Positions 1-9,432 are shown, numbered from the stretch's first letter. The stretch is DNA of 64,000 nucleotides from Ilyobacter polytropus DSM 2926 (GCF_000165505.1 NC_014632.1:930001-994000), one strand, 5' to 3'. A program made the numbers and translations. The notes: a model not told the origin generated them from the sequence alone.

Positions 1-432
1 AATCACGAGGCCTTTATAAAACAGTACCCTATGTTAGAAAGATTTACTTTAGAAGGAATGCTCAAAGACCCTTCACTTGTAGGAAGTAGAAGATATACAG
101 GGAGAACAGATTTGATGGTTAAAAGCCTTAGGATGATAATGGAAAAACCATTCTTAGGGTACGGTCTAGGTTCAGTTTATTCCCATAACATTATTTTGGA
201 ATGGACGGCATCTTTAGGTTTAATTGGATTGTTTCCATTTCTTCTTTTTATTTTTTCAATATTTAGTAAATTATTTAGACGAATTAAATATAATCCCAGG
301 TTTGCACTGTTTTTCACCTTAATGATTTACGTTTTTGTGCTTAGAATGGTCAGTTTTGCCATGGTTTCTCATAAAGCATTTTTTGCACTGGCAGGAGTTT
401 TCTTGTCTTATCATGATACACCAAAAGAATAG
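1..432 (+). CDS. O-antigen ligase/polymerase family membrane protein, C-terminal part
   Basis: The frame is open from base 1, so this is the 3' end of a gene that begins outside the window. What remains has a conserved-looking loop (GYGLGSVYSHNIILEW) followed by two hydrophobic stretches, the usual C-terminal arrangement of Wzy_C/WaaL-type proteins, which join or polymerise surface polysaccharide at the inner membrane. The His-Asn pair after the Gly-rich turn is typical of the family. The next gene is a glycosyltransferase, which fits a surface-polysaccharide locus. Ligase and polymerase cannot be told apart from this fragment. Confidence 0.75.
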   Translation, partial: NHEAFIKQYPMLERFTLEGMLKDPSLVGSRRYTGRTDLMVKSLRMIMEKPFLGYGLGSVYSHNIILEWTASLGLIGLFPFLLFIFSIFSKLFRRIKYNPRFALFFTLMIYVFVLRMVSFAMVSHKAFFALAGVFLSYHDTPKE

Positions 433-511
433 TACGAGTAATCGTAAGATGAAAAATATTCTGAAGTGAATATAGTTTGAGAAAAGATGGCTTAATTAAG
501 GAGGAATTTAT

Positions 512-1573
512 ATGAGTGACCTTTTAAAATATGAAAACAATTTTTCAAAAATAAATCATTTTGATTTAAAGTTATCTCATGGTGATTTAAATTATAATAA
601 AACTCCATTGGTAACTATAGCAATTCCAACATATAAAAGGGCAAATCTTTTGAAACAAGCTTTAGATAGTGCCTTAAATCAAAAAGGTTTTTCAGATTAT
701 GAGGTTATCGTAATTGATGATGAAAATGATCCTGGTAATGAGACAGAAACTCAAAAACTTATTAAAAAATATAATGATCCTAAACTTTTATACTATAGAT
801 ACGAAGGAAAGAGCACTCTTGGAATGGCAGGGGCTTGGAATAAGTGTCTTGAAATGGCAAGGGGTAAATGGTATTCAATGCTTCACGATGATGATCTACT
901 TAAAGAAAACTTTTTAGATGAGATGATGCAGATTTTAAATTCCAACCCAAATATTTCTTTTTTAAAAGCTCAGCATGACCATATTGATGAAAGAGACTTG
1001 TCTGATTTGAATTATGAATACCGATCTGGCACTGTTGAGAAAATGTTTGAAAAAAAAGTGGAAAAATTTTCTGAGATAGACTACATTCTTTTGAATCCAA
1101 TAGGAGGACCTGTTGGAATAATCTTAGATAGAGAAAAAGCTATTAAACTAGGTGGATTCAATGAAAAAACATATCCAGCAATTGATTATGCTTTTTTTAC
1201 AAAATACTGTCTAGAATATGATACATATTATTATCATAAAAATCTTTGTTCATATAGAATAGCTCAAAATATCTCTTTAAAAAATGGAGTTTTGATGAAT
1301 TGTGCAAAAATACATTATGATATAATAAATGATTTAATGTCAAAAAATATCCCAAGAAAAATATTTTTTAAAAAATATCCTGCATATTACTACCTGAAGG
1401 CAGCAAAGCATATAAAAGAATTTTGGGGAGTAGAAGTCACAGAAGAAGAGATTAAATTTTTAGAAAAAGACAAAAATTTGAGTATATTTTGGATGGGAAC
1501 ATATGGTGTTTTTAAAAGGTTGTGGAGGATAAAAAAAATGATCTTTAGCAAATACCCTGTTCAAGAAGTATGA
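512..1573 (+). CDS. Family 2 glycosyltransferase
   Basis: 353 residues. The N-terminus has the GT-A nucleotide-sugar fold: VTIAIPTYKR near residues 34-43, the strand EVIVIDD near 64-70, and the metal-binding acidic motif HDDD near 125-128. The C-terminal third is rich in Tyr and Lys and has no membrane segment, so the enzyme is probably cytoplasmic or peripheral and adds a sugar to a lipid-linked glycan. A strong SD (aaggagg) precedes the ATG. It follows an O-antigen ligase/polymerase fragment on the same strand, so it probably belongs to the same polysaccharide locus. Donor and acceptor cannot be predicted. Confidence 0.85.
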   Translation: MSDLLKYENNFSKINHFDLKLSHGDLNYNKTPLVTIAIPTYKRANLLKQALDSALNQKGFSDYEVIVIDDENDPGNETETQKLIKKYNDPKLLYYRYEGKSTLGMAGAWNKCLEMARGKWYSMLHDDDLLKENFLDEMMQILNSNPNISFLKAQHDHIDERDLSDLNYEYRSGTVEKMFEKKVEKFSEIDYILLNPIGGPVGIILDREKAIKLGGFNEKTYPAIDYAFFTKYCLEYDTYYYHKNLCSYRIAQNISLKNGVLMNCAKIHYDIINDLMSKNIPRKIFFKKYPAYYYLKAAKHIKEFWGVEVTEEEIKFLEKDKNLSIFWMGTYGVFKRLWRIKKMIFSKYPVQEV

Positions 1574-1922
1574 GTTTTTATATTTATAATTTTGAATAAT
1601 TAAATAAATAATTCCTTCTATAATGATTATTAGATATTTTTTTAATAAGATCAATAGAAGGAATTTTTTTATTGGTTGGTAAAATTTTGAGTTAATTCAA
1701 AAAATGATAAAATAATTTTTGAAAAAAATAACGTTAAAACTGCATATTTTGGTGGTTTTAAATCATCTTTAAAAAATAGAAAGAATAATTTTCTTCAAAA
1801 ATTATTGACTTTGAATTTTTTTCTATGTAAAATATAAGTAGAAGGTAATATGATTACATTAAAATCAAAGCTGATAATTTATAAATCAAGATTGTTTCTT
1901 TTGTGTTATAGGAGGTAATAAA
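1574..1922 (+). promoter_or_regulatory. Gene-free stretch with a sigma70-type promoter for the oadA-like gene
   Basis: This 349-base gap holds the terminator above and then AT-rich sequence. TTGACT (1805-1810) and TAAAAT (1828-1833) are spaced by 17 bases and would start a transcript near 1840 with a leader of about 80 nt before the SD aggaggt and the ATG at 1923. I see no riboswitch motif or small gene here. Confidence 0.5.
1611..1671 (+). terminator. Rho-independent terminator after the glycosyltransferase
   Basis: The arms attccttctat (1611-1621) and atagaaggaat (1654-1664) pair over 11 bp and are followed by a run of seven Ts. The loop is long (32 nt). It closes the polysaccharide locus. 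Confidence 0.7.
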
Positions 1923-3293
1923 ATGGGAAAATTAAAAATAACTGAGACCTGTCTGAGAGATGGACACCAGTCACTTATAGCTACAAGATTAAAAACATCA
2001 GAGATGCTACCGATATTAGAGAAAATGGATAAAGTAGGATATTATGCCCTTGAAATGTGGGGTGGAGCTACTTTTGACGCATGTATTAGATTTCTGAATG
2101 AGGATCCGTGGGAAAGACTAAGAGAGATCAGAAAAAGGGTTAAAAATACAAAGCTTCAGATGCTTCTTCGTGGTCAAAACCTTTTGGGCTATAGACACTA
2201 TTCAGACGATGTGGTGGATAAGTTTATAGAAAAATCAATTAAAAACGGGATAGACATAATAAGAGTATTTGATGCCTTAAATGATTATAGAAATCTAGAG
2301 CAATCCATAAAATCAATAAACAAATATGGTGGTCACTGCCAAGGAGCGATAGCTTACACAACAAGTAAGATTCATACAGTAGAATATTATGTAGAGAAGG
2401 TAAAGGAACTTGAAAATCTAGGTGCTCATTCTATATGTATAAAAGATATGGCTGGAGTTCTACTCCCGGACGTTGCTTATGAACTTGTAGTGAAAATAAA
2501 GGAAGTTACAGACCTTCCTTTAGAACTGCATACACACTGTACGAGTGGGATAGCGTCTATGATGTACATGAAAGCTATAGAGGCAGGAGTGGATATAATA
2601 GATACGGCAATATCTCCGTTTTCAGGGGGAACAAGTCAGCCTGCAACAGAGGTTTTTTCGCATATTTTAAAAGGGGATAAGAGAGACCCTGAGCTTGATA
2701 TGCAGCTTCTTTCAGAAATAGCAGATTATTTTAAACCAATCAAAGAAAAATACCGTTCAGAGGGAATACTGAAAGCCAAGGTAATGGATGTAGAACCTAA
2801 AACTTTAATTTATCAGGTACCAGGTGGAATGCTTTCAAATCTATTATCCCAGTTGGAGAGTCAAGGAGCAGCTCATAAGTATGATGAAGTATTAGCTGAA
2901 GTTCCAAAAGTAAGGGAAGATTTAGGATTTCCTCCGCTTGTAACTCCACTTTCCCAAATGGTTGGAACACAGGCAGTATTTAATGTACTTTTAGGAGAAA
3001 GATATAAAATAATTCCTACTGAAATAAAGAATTATGTGAAAGGGTTATATGGGCAGTCACCAGCCCCTATATCCAAAGAGATGCAGGAAAAAATTATAGG
3101 GGATATTGCTCCTATCACATATAGGCCTGCAGATGATATTTCTCCTGAATTTGACAAAATAAAAAAAGAGATAGGTAGTCTTGCAAAGTCTGATGAAGAT
3201 GTGCTTATGTATGCACTTTTCCCAGAGAATGCGAAAAAATTCCTTCAGAATAGAGCAGAGGATGATATGGAAGATTGGACTATAGCTATTTAA
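1923..3293 (+). CDS. oadA: Oxaloacetate decarboxylase alpha subunit, carboxyltransferase part only
   Basis: 456 residues of the OadA/PycB family. In the Na+-pumping decarboxylase this subunit moves the carboxyl group of oxaloacetate to biotin. The TIM-barrel motifs are intact: TCLRDGHQS with the metal ligand Asp13, the probable carbamoylated Lys174 in ICIKDMAG, and the metal pair His203/His205 in LHTHC. Full OadA proteins are about 590 residues and end in a biotinyl domain with an MKM motif; this one stops near the end of the conserved carboxyltransferase region, so the biotin carrier must be a separate protein. No beta or gamma pump subunit lies in the window. It could instead be the carboxyltransferase subunit of a two-part pyruvate carboxylase. 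The gene looks monocistronic. Confidence 0.88.
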   Translation: MGKLKITETCLRDGHQSLIATRLKTSEMLPILEKMDKVGYYALEMWGGATFDACIRFLNEDPWERLREIRKRVKNTKLQMLLRGQNLLGYRHYSDDVVDKFIEKSIKNGIDIIRVFDALNDYRNLEQSIKSINKYGGHCQGAIAYTTSKIHTVEYYVEKVKELENLGAHSICIKDMAGVLLPDVAYELVVKIKEVTDLPLELHTHCTSGIASMMYMKAIEAGVDIIDTAISPFSGGTSQPATEVFSHILKGDKRDPELDMQLLSEIADYFKPIKEKYRSEGILKAKVMDVEPKTLIYQVPGGMLSNLLSQLESQGAAHKYDEVLAEVPKVREDLGFPPLVTPLSQMVGTQAVFNVLLGERYKIIPTEIKNYVKGLYGQSPAPISKEMQEKIIGDIAPITYRPADDISPEFDKIKKEIGSLAKSDEDVLMYALFPENAKKFLQNRAEDDMEDWTIAI

Positions 3294-3312
3294 CTTTTAA
3301 ATCATATTTAAT

Positions 3313-3335
3313 GCCCCTGGAAACAGGGGTTTTTA
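3313..3335 (+). terminator. Terminator after oadA
   Basis: A compact hairpin cccctg-gaaa-caggggt followed by Ts. It separates oadA from ppnP. Confidence 0.85.
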
Positions 3336-3406
3336 AATTTATACTTTTCAAATTGTTAAAAAGATGGTTTAATAAGTAAAGTTTATTAGATATAAGGGGG
3401 GAAATA

Positions 3407-3688
3407 ATGTTTAAAACCAATGATTATTTTGACGGGAAGGTAAAATCAGTAGCATTTGAATCAGAGAAAGGTCCTGCGACTATAGGGGTTATGGCAGTAG
3501 GAGAATATGCATTTGGTACTTCAAAAAAGGAATATATGACGGTGACAAGTGGGAAACTAACTGTAAAACTTCCAGGAAGTCAAGAATGGAAAGAGTATAT
3601 GCCAAAAGAGACTTTTATTGTGGAAGCCAATCAAAAGTTTTTTGTAAAAACTGATGTGGAAAGTTCTTACCTTTGCATATATGAATAG
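3407..3688 (+). CDS. ppnP: Pyrimidine/purine nucleoside phosphorylase (DUF1255/YaiE family)
   Basis: 93 residues, matching the length of the one-domain cupin family to which E. coli PpnP (YaiE) belongs. That enzyme uses phosphate to split nucleosides into base and ribose 1-phosphate. Family features include the start MFKTNDYFDGKVKS, the turn TVTSGKLTVKLPGS and the late segment FIVEANQKFFVK. The SD aaggggg lies just upstream. It sits alone between two terminators. Confidence 0.88.
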   Translation: MFKTNDYFDGKVKSVAFESEKGPATIGVMAVGEYAFGTSKKEYMTVTSGKLTVKLPGSQEWKEYMPKETFIVEANQKFFVKTDVESSYLCIYE

Positions 3689-3721
3689 TATTTTTTAAAT
3701 AAAAATAAGAATTGAAATAAA

Positions 3722-3756
3722 AAGTCTCCTGAATTAATTTATTCAGGAGGCTTTTA
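3722..3756. terminator. Bidirectional terminator between ppnP and the rpiR-type gene
   Basis: gtctcctgaat and attcaggaggc form a long stem, with Ts on the plus side and a plus-strand A run that reads as Ts on the minus side. It can serve both converging genes. Confidence 0.8.
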
Positions 3757-3772
3757 TGATATTTATAAATTA

Positions 3773-4636
3773 TCAACTTCTTTTTACAAATATATTATTT
3801 TCATTGGCAAATTTCTCAAATCTTTGTAAATATTTTTCTGTTTTTTCTTTATCTTTATAAGAAAGAGAAAATATAATAGCGTTAATAAGGCACATAACAG
3901 CTGCTAAGTGGTCTACAAAAAATGACTTTCTCACAGGTATAATCAGTAAAATATCTGCAAATTCTGCAAGTGGTGATACTACACTGTCAGTTATAACAAT
4001 AATTTTACAATTTTTTTCTTTTAGTATATTAGCGATAGTGACTACATTTTTTGGGTATCTAGGAAATCCAAAAAGTAGTGCCGTTGTATTTTCGTTTAGA
4101 TCATTTAGGTAGTTGAACCATCTTTCATTCCATTCATCTACGATCTGTACATTCGAATGTATTTTACTTAAATTATATCCTGCATAACTCGAAAGACAAA
4201 AAGAACCTTTGAACCCGACAGTAAGTATGCTGTCTTTTTCGTAAAGGGCGTCCACTGCGGCATCGAAGGATTTTGCAGATATCTCATTTAGAGTGCTGTT
4301 TATGATCTCCACTTCAGATTCAAATATTTTTTCATAGGCAGTTCCATGACTGTCTACTTTTTCAATGGAAAATTTTTCCAAGGTAGAAAGTTCTATTTTG
4401 AGGAAGTCCCTAAGATCTTTTTGAAAGGCCGGGTATCCTTTGTAACCTAAAGACGAAGCAAATCTAATAACAGTAGATTCACTAACTTTAGCTGCGGATC
4501 CAAGAGCTGTAGATGTCATAAAGGCACACTGCTTTTGATTTTTTAGAATATAGTCTGCCAATTTTTTTTGTTTTGGAGGTAGCTCATTAACAATGTTCAT
4601 TATTTTTTTAGTCAGATCAAAATCTGCTATTTTCAT
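3773..4636 (-). CDS. MurR/RpiR family transcriptional regulator
   Basis: 287 residues from the chosen ATG at 4636, which has the SD gaaggtga. A longer frame reaches 4705 but would include the promoter. The N-terminal 75 residues are an HTH_6 domain with the recognition segment SESTVIRFASSLGYKG. The C-terminal half is a SIS sugar-phosphate-binding domain starting near ILTVGFKGSF. Members sense phosphorylated sugars and control sugar or amino-sugar genes. No sugar operon is adjacent, so the target is unknown. Confidence 0.88.
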   Translation of the reverse strand: MKIADFDLTKKIMNIVNELPPKQKKLADYILKNQKQCAFMTSTALGSAAKVSESTVIRFASSLGYKGYPAFQKDLRDFLKIELSTLEKFSIEKVDSHGTAYEKIFESEVEIINSTLNEISAKSFDAAVDALYEKDSILTVGFKGSFCLSSYAGYNLSKIHSNVQIVDEWNERWFNYLNDLNENTTALLFGFPRYPKNVVTIANILKEKNCKIIVITDSVVSPLAEFADILLIIPVRKSFFVDHLAAVMCLINAIIFSLSYKDKEKTEKYLQRFEKFANENNIFVKRS

Positions 4637-4676
4637 ACTATTCACCTTCACAATATTAAACTTTATTCGTCGTATT

Positions 4677-4705
4677 AGGATATAATTTTTACAGACCTTT
4701 GTCAA
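4677..4705 (-). promoter_or_regulatory. Promoter of the rpiR-type regulator
   Basis: Read on the minus strand, TTGACA (4700-4705) and TATCCT (4677-4682) are separated by 17 bases, about 40 bases upstream of the ATG at 4636. This supports the shorter start for the regulator. Confidence 0.6.
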
Positions 4706-4770
4706 GTATAGAAAGAAAACAAGGGAGTAAAATGGATGTCATATTTTTGAATTTCAAATGAAAGCAGAGT

Positions 4771-5388
4771 TTAAAGATTGTGAAAATGTTTTTTTAACCA
4801 AATTTTTAAAGAATTATTGTCGTCTATATAATTAAAAATAAGAGTACCTATGTTTTCGTTTACCTCTGAAGAGGTGAGAAAGATAATTATTCCCTCTATG
4901 GCAGATATGAATGATATACCGATTGTAAAATAAAAAAGAGTTTTGCTATAAATTCCTATAAAAAATGCATGTACAAGAAATAAATAAAGAATTACAGTAG
5001 AAAGTTTTGACAGATATAGATGTAGATTTGCAAATCGACCAAATTTTATGAAACCGATTAATAAAAAAGTTATGTATGCTCCTAATGTGATTAGAAAGAC
5101 AAGTTTGTTGTCTGTAAAAATTTCAGGCATAAGCATTACTGTCCAGATGATTCCTGAAATAAGTAAAAAATTGTCAGCCCATGAATCTAAACGACTTCCT
5201 ATTTCAGTGATTTGATTGAGTTTTCTAGCAAGAAATCCGTCTAAAAAATCTGTGATTCCGCATAATATAAGTCCAAAAGCCAAATAATAAGTGGGTTTTT
5301 CCTGAAAAACTCCAAGCCACATGAGAAACAAAAATAAAAATCTTAAAAGTGTTATTTGATTTGAAATTTTCTTGAGATCACTCCACAT
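4771..5388 (-). CDS. CDP-alcohol phosphatidyltransferase family membrane protein
   Basis: 205 residues from the ATG at 5388 (SD agagagg); a GTG three codons earlier is less well placed. It carries the complete catalytic signature D-x2-DG-x2-AR-x8-G-x3-D-x3-D, read as DFLDGFLARKL...GSRLDSWAD near residues 47-72. About six hydrophobic segments place it in the inner membrane. The family moves a phosphatidyl group from CDP-diacylglycerol to an alcohol such as glycerol 3-phosphate, inositol or another phospholipid. The acceptor cannot be read from the sequence. It is divergent from the short-chain dehydrogenase at 5625. Confidence 0.88.
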   Translation of the reverse strand: MWSDLKKISNQITLLRFLFLFLMWLGVFQEKPTYYLAFGLILCGITDFLDGFLARKLNQITEIGSRLDSWADNFLLISGIIWTVMLMPEIFTDNKLVFLITLGAYITFLLIGFIKFGRFANLHLYLSKLSTVILYLFLVHAFFIGIYSKTLFYFTIGISFISAIEGIIIFLTSSEVNENIGTLIFNYIDDNNSLKIWLKKHFHNL

Positions 5389-5624
5389 ATATTTCACCTC
5401 TCTGTAAAAACTATAATCTGACTTATATATTATTATGGTCTGTTACTTAGTAAGATACCATTTTTTTTATAAAATCCTAGTAAACCAAGGGTAAAAATAT
5501 TAGAATATATGAGAATCTACAAAAAATAAAACAGACTTACAGAGAGGAAACAAGGAATTAAAGAAAATTTGAGAATAATTAATTGGTAATTTGAATTTTT
5601 ACAAATGAGTATAGAGGTGATAGA

Positions 5625-6395
5625 TTGAATGTTATTATTACAGGGGCTAGCAGTGGGATAGGAAGAGAGCTCCTAAAAATTTTTGTTGATAACGGTCATT
5701 TTGTAATAGCCGTCGCAAGGCGTAAGGAAAAACTAGAGAAGATAAAAAAAGAATTTGATGAAAAAGTTGAAATTATTTGTACAGATATATCCAAGCTTGA
5801 AAATATAAGAGAACTTCATGAAGAAATAAAAAAAATGAATATAGATGTGGATCTTCTCATAAACAATGCGGGAACAGGGGAATACGGTTTTTTTTATGAG
5901 ACTGATATAAAATCTCATATAAAAACATTGGATTTAAACATAAGAGGATTAACTTACCTGACCAGAATTTTTGCAGAGGAGATGTTTAAAAAAGGAAGTG
6001 GTGGAATAATAAATGTAGCCTCTACAGCATCGTTTCAGAGCGGGGGGCCTTTAATGGGAGTGTACTACGCCTCTAAAGCTTATGTATTGTCCTTTACAGA
6101 GGCTTTAGTCGAGGAGATGGAGTATAGGGGGGTAAGGATAATGGCTCTTTGTCCTGGGCCTACCTCTACGGATTTCAAAGGGATTAGTTCTGAAAGAAAA
6201 GGAATGGAAAAGTTTTATGTGACAACTCCGAGACAGGTAGCCGAAAGCTGCTATAAAGATTACTTTAATGATAAAAACATTTGTATACCAGGGATATTAA
6301 ATAAAATTCTAGTCTTTATAACTAGGTTTATTCCAAGAAAAGTTCAGAGAAAAATAGTCAGAAAAATTCAGGAAAAGAAAAAGAGGCTTTTATGA
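5625..6395 (+). CDS. Short-chain dehydrogenase/reductase
   Basis: 256 residues starting at TTG, six bases after the SD gaggtga. An ATG at 5629 is out of frame. Rossmann features are complete: TGASSGIG near residues 6-13 binds the dinucleotide, NNAGTG follows, then a catalytic Ser in the NVASTAS segment and YYASK with the active Tyr and Lys. The basic C-terminal tail (FIPRKVQRKI) is common in the DltE/YqjQ-like subgroup that acts on lipid or acyl substrates. It ends three bases from the oppositely oriented acyltransferase gene. The substrate is unknown. Confidence 0.85.
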   Translation: MNVIITGASSGIGRELLKIFVDNGHFVIAVARRKEKLEKIKKEFDEKVEIICTDISKLENIRELHEEIKKMNIDVDLLINNAGTGEYGFFYETDIKSHIKTLDLNIRGLTYLTRIFAEEMFKKGSGGIINVASTASFQSGGPLMGVYYASKAYVLSFTEALVEEMEYRGVRIMALCPGPTSTDFKGISSERKGMEKFYVTTPRQVAESCYKDYFNDKNICIPGILNKILVFITRFIPRKVQRKIVRKIQEKKKRLL

Positions 6396-6412
6396 GCCTC
6401 ATTTGATTTTTT
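6383..6412 (+). terminator. Possible terminator overlapping the SDR stop codon
   Basis: gaggct (6383-6388) pairs with agcctc (6395-6400), followed after a few bases by eight Ts. The stem is only 6 bp and overlaps the stop codons of both converging genes. Confidence 0.4.
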
Positions 6413-7265
6413 TTGAAAGTCTCCATCTGTCGTGAAACCACATCCATTGCTCTGGATATTGGGAGATAACTTTCTCCATCTTATTTATTAAAAGTTGTGT
6501 GTTGGCTTGGACATCTTTTTTGAAATTTCCAGTTTTTATCATCTGGACTTCTTCTACTATTTTTGTTGTACATGAGTTGTCAGGATTTAGAATATTAAAT
6601 CCCCAGATAAGTGGAACATCATTTCTAAGAGCTAAAAATACTGCACCAGTTGGAGAGATAGTTGTTTCGCCAAAGAAATTTACAGTTGCTCCTTTGTCTC
6701 TGTGGTCACTAAATAGGGCTATTATATTTTTTTTCTTTATAGATTCCATGAGTTCTCGGGAAGTTCTTTTACTCTTTTTCAAAAGGGTTATATTTACTCT
6801 TTCCCTGTTTTTGGTTATAAGTTTATCTAAATAAGGATTTCTCTGTTTTTTAGCTACGGTGACTATATGATATTTTTGAGCAACCTTGAGGGAAGCTTCC
6901 ATGTTTCCCATATGAATACATGCAACTATCACACCTTTTCCTTTAGAGTAAGCTTTGTCTAAGATCTCCATGTTTTCAACAGTCACTTTACCTTCTTCGT
7001 TTAAGTAATCTTCAAACCAAAGTGATGACAAAAAAGCCTTAGACATTATTTTATAAGAATCCAGAGCTATTCTTTCAATTTCTTCCTGTGGTTTATCAGG
7101 GAAAGCCATTTTTAAGTTAGCTAGGGTGATAGTTCTTCTTTTTTTTATAAATTTATAGCCAGCTACAGCAAAAAATTCAGCAATTTTAAATCTTGTTTTT
7201 TCAGGTAAAATACAGAGAATTTTTATAAAAAAAAGTATAATTAAGTATTCGAGTTTGTGTTTCAT
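6399..7265 (-). CDS. LpxL/HtrB-type lysophospholipid or lipid A acyltransferase
   Basis: 288 residues with one N-terminal hydrophobic segment (YLIILFFIKILCILP), which anchors the family in the inner membrane. The catalytic H-x4-E motif is seen as HMGNME after IVACI. Other family features include the region with SDHRDKG and the late segment with EQWMWFHDRW. These enzymes add a secondary acyl chain to lipid A or a related lipid, in keeping with a bacterium that has an outer membrane. The SD ggaggt precedes the ATG. It converges on the SDR gene and has no lipid A partner nearby. Confidence 0.85.
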   Translation of the reverse strand: MKHKLEYLIILFFIKILCILPEKTRFKIAEFFAVAGYKFIKKRRTITLANLKMAFPDKPQEEIERIALDSYKIMSKAFLSSLWFEDYLNEEGKVTVENMEILDKAYSKGKGVIVACIHMGNMEASLKVAQKYHIVTVAKKQRNPYLDKLITKNRERVNITLLKKSKRTSRELMESIKKKNIIALFSDHRDKGATVNFFGETTISPTGAVFLALRNDVPLIWGFNILNPDNSCTTKIVEEVQMIKTGNFKKDVQANTQLLINKMEKVISQYPEQWMWFHDRWRLSKKIK

Positions 7266-7394
7266 AGAACCTCCAAAAATTTTAGATTTAATTCAAGTAA
7301 AATGATATGTTTCCAAATTATTCTATCATATGACTATGTATAGAACAAGAAAATATAGTGATGTACAATAATAGTTAATAAAATTAAAAAGAAT

Positions 7395-7423
7395 TTGACA
7401 GAACATAAAAAATACTATATAAA
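7395..7423 (+). promoter_or_regulatory. Promoter of the fructose-1,6-bisphosphatase gene
   Basis: TTGACA (7395-7400) and TATAAA (7418-7423) are separated by 17 bases, giving a short leader before the SD gggagag and the ATG at 7457. Confidence 0.7.
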
Positions 7424-7456
7424 AATAAAAAAGTATTATAGGGAGAGAAGATACTT

Positions 7457-9406
7457 ATGAGAGATTTGGATTATTTAAAACTTTTATCGAAACAGTACCC
7501 TAGCGTTGCAGATGTAGCAAATGAGATTATAAACCTTAAGGCGATACTAAATTTGCCTAAGGGGACAGAACATTTCCTAACAGATATGCACGGAGAATAT
7601 GAGGCATTTTCATATCATCTAAGAAGTGCTTCAGGTGTTTTAAAATTTAAGATAGATGATATTTTTGGACATACACTGACTATGGATGAAAAAAAGAATC
7701 TGGCAACTTTGATAATATATCCTGAAAAGCGTCTTAAATATGTTAAAACTTCTTACAGCGGTTCTATGACTGAATGGTATAAGGTAACTATTTACAGACT
7801 TATTACTATCTGCAAAGTTGTCTCATCAAAATATACTCGTTCTAAAGTAAAAAAAGCCTTACCCTCTGATTTTAATTATATTCTTGATGAACTTCTTAAT
7901 ATTGAAAGTAAACAACTGAATAAGGAAAAATACTATAATGAAATAGTTGACACGATAGTAGAATTAGAGAGAGCCGACAGGTTTATAGTGGCTATATGTG
8001 GATTGGTACAGAAGTTAGCAGTAGATATACTTCATATCATGGGAGATATATATGACAGAGGTCCCGGTCCCCATCTTATAATGGATGAGCTTATGAAGCA
8101 TTCAAATGTCGACATTCAATGGGGAAACCATGATATTTTATGGATGGGAGCCGCTTTAGGACACCAGACAATGATAGCAGAGGTCTTGAGAATAGCTCTT
8201 AGATACAGCAATGTAGAATGTTTAGAGGAGGGGTACGGAATAAATCTCCTTCCTTTGGGCTCTTTGGCTATGACAGTATATAAAGATGATCCCTGCAAAG
8301 AATTCATGCCAAAGGTAAGCAACGAACAGTTTTACGAAGAAAAGGACAAGCTTTTGATTGCTAGAATGCATAAAGCGATAGCAATAATACAATTTAAGCT
8401 AGAGGGACAGTTAATCAAGAGAAAAGAAGAATTTAAGAGGACAGACAGGCTACTTTTGGACATGGTAGACTATGAACGTGGAGTTCTAACAATAGACGGG
8501 GTCGAGTACCCTCTAACTAGCTGTAATTTTCCTACAATTGATTCTAATAATCCATATGTACTTACAAAATATGAAAAAGAAGTAATTGATAAGTTGTCTT
8601 CTTATTTTAAAAACAGTGAAAAACTGCAAAAACACATATATTATTTTTATACAAATGGAAGTCTTTACTTGAAATATAACGGGAATTTATTGTATCACGG
8701 GTGTATACTCTTAGATGAAAAAGGAGACTACCTCAATGCTTTTATAGAGGGTAAAAAGTATAAAGGTGTGGAACTTTTAGATAAATATGAAGAGTTGGCC
8801 AGAAGGGCATATTTTACAAGAAAAGAAAGTGATATAGACTGGTTGTGGTATTTATGGACTGGTAGAAAGTCGCCTATGTTCGCCAAGGAAAAAATGGCAA
8901 CTTTTGAAAGGTATTTTACTACAGACAAAAAACTTCATGAAGAAAAACTAAATCCATATTTCAAATACAGAGAAGATGAATCCATCTGCAGAAAAATACT
9001 TGAAAGTTTTGATCTCGATCCTGATAGTGGACATATAATAACTGGTCATACTCCTGTGAAGGTGAAAAAAGGAGAGAGCCCTCTAAAGGCTAATGGAAAA
9101 CTTTTGGTTATAGATGGTGGTATGTCTAGAGCATACCAAAATACCACGGGAATCGCTGGGTATACTCTGATGTATAATTCTTGGGGACTGAGACTGGTAT
9201 CCCATCACCCTTTCACATCTGAAGATGAAATAGTAAGAGAAGGGGTAAAAATTAATTCTAATATCGATGTTTTACAAAAGACAAATAGAAAAACAGTGGG
9301 AGACACTGATATAGGTAGAAAATTACTTTCTCAGATTGATGATCTAAAAGAACTTATGACGGTATACAGAAGTGGTCAGATACAAGAGCGAAGAAAAAAG
9401 TTATAA
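7457..9406 (+). CDS. fbp: Fructose-1,6-bisphosphatase, class 3 (Firmicutes type)
   Basis: 649 residues, the expected size for the large class 3 enzyme, which removes the 1-phosphate from fructose 1,6-bisphosphate in gluconeogenesis. It belongs to the calcineurin-like metallophosphoesterases: DMHGE near 43-47, GDIYDRGP near 196-203 and GNHD near 223-226 supply the metal ligands, and TGHTPVK near the C-terminus completes the site. Class 3 is best known from Firmicutes and Bacteroidetes. The gene has its own promoter and terminator, so it is a single-gene unit. Confidence 0.95.
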   Translation: MRDLDYLKLLSKQYPSVADVANEIINLKAILNLPKGTEHFLTDMHGEYEAFSYHLRSASGVLKFKIDDIFGHTLTMDEKKNLATLIIYPEKRLKYVKTSYSGSMTEWYKVTIYRLITICKVVSSKYTRSKVKKALPSDFNYILDELLNIESKQLNKEKYYNEIVDTIVELERADRFIVAICGLVQKLAVDILHIMGDIYDRGPGPHLIMDELMKHSNVDIQWGNHDILWMGAALGHQTMIAEVLRIALRYSNVECLEEGYGINLLPLGSLAMTVYKDDPCKEFMPKVSNEQFYEEKDKLLIARMHKAIAIIQFKLEGQLIKRKEEFKRTDRLLLDMVDYERGVLTIDGVEYPLTSCNFPTIDSNNPYVLTKYEKEVIDKLSSYFKNSEKLQKHIYYFYTNGSLYLKYNGNLLYHGCILLDEKGDYLNAFIEGKKYKGVELLDKYEELARRAYFTRKESDIDWLWYLWTGRKSPMFAKEKMATFERYFTTDKKLHEEKLNPYFKYREDESICRKILESFDLDPDSGHIITGHTPVKVKKGESPLKANGKLLVIDGGMSRAYQNTTGIAGYTLMYNSWGLRLVSHHPFTSEDEIVREGVKINSNIDVLQKTNRKTVGDTDIGRKLLSQIDDLKELMTVYRSGQIQERRKKL

Positions 9407-9407
9407 A

Positions 9408-9432
9408 GCCGCTGTTTTCAGCGGTTTTTTTC
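9408..9432 (+). terminator. Terminator after fbp
   Basis: ccgctg-tttt-cagcgg followed by seven Ts. Confidence 0.9.
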
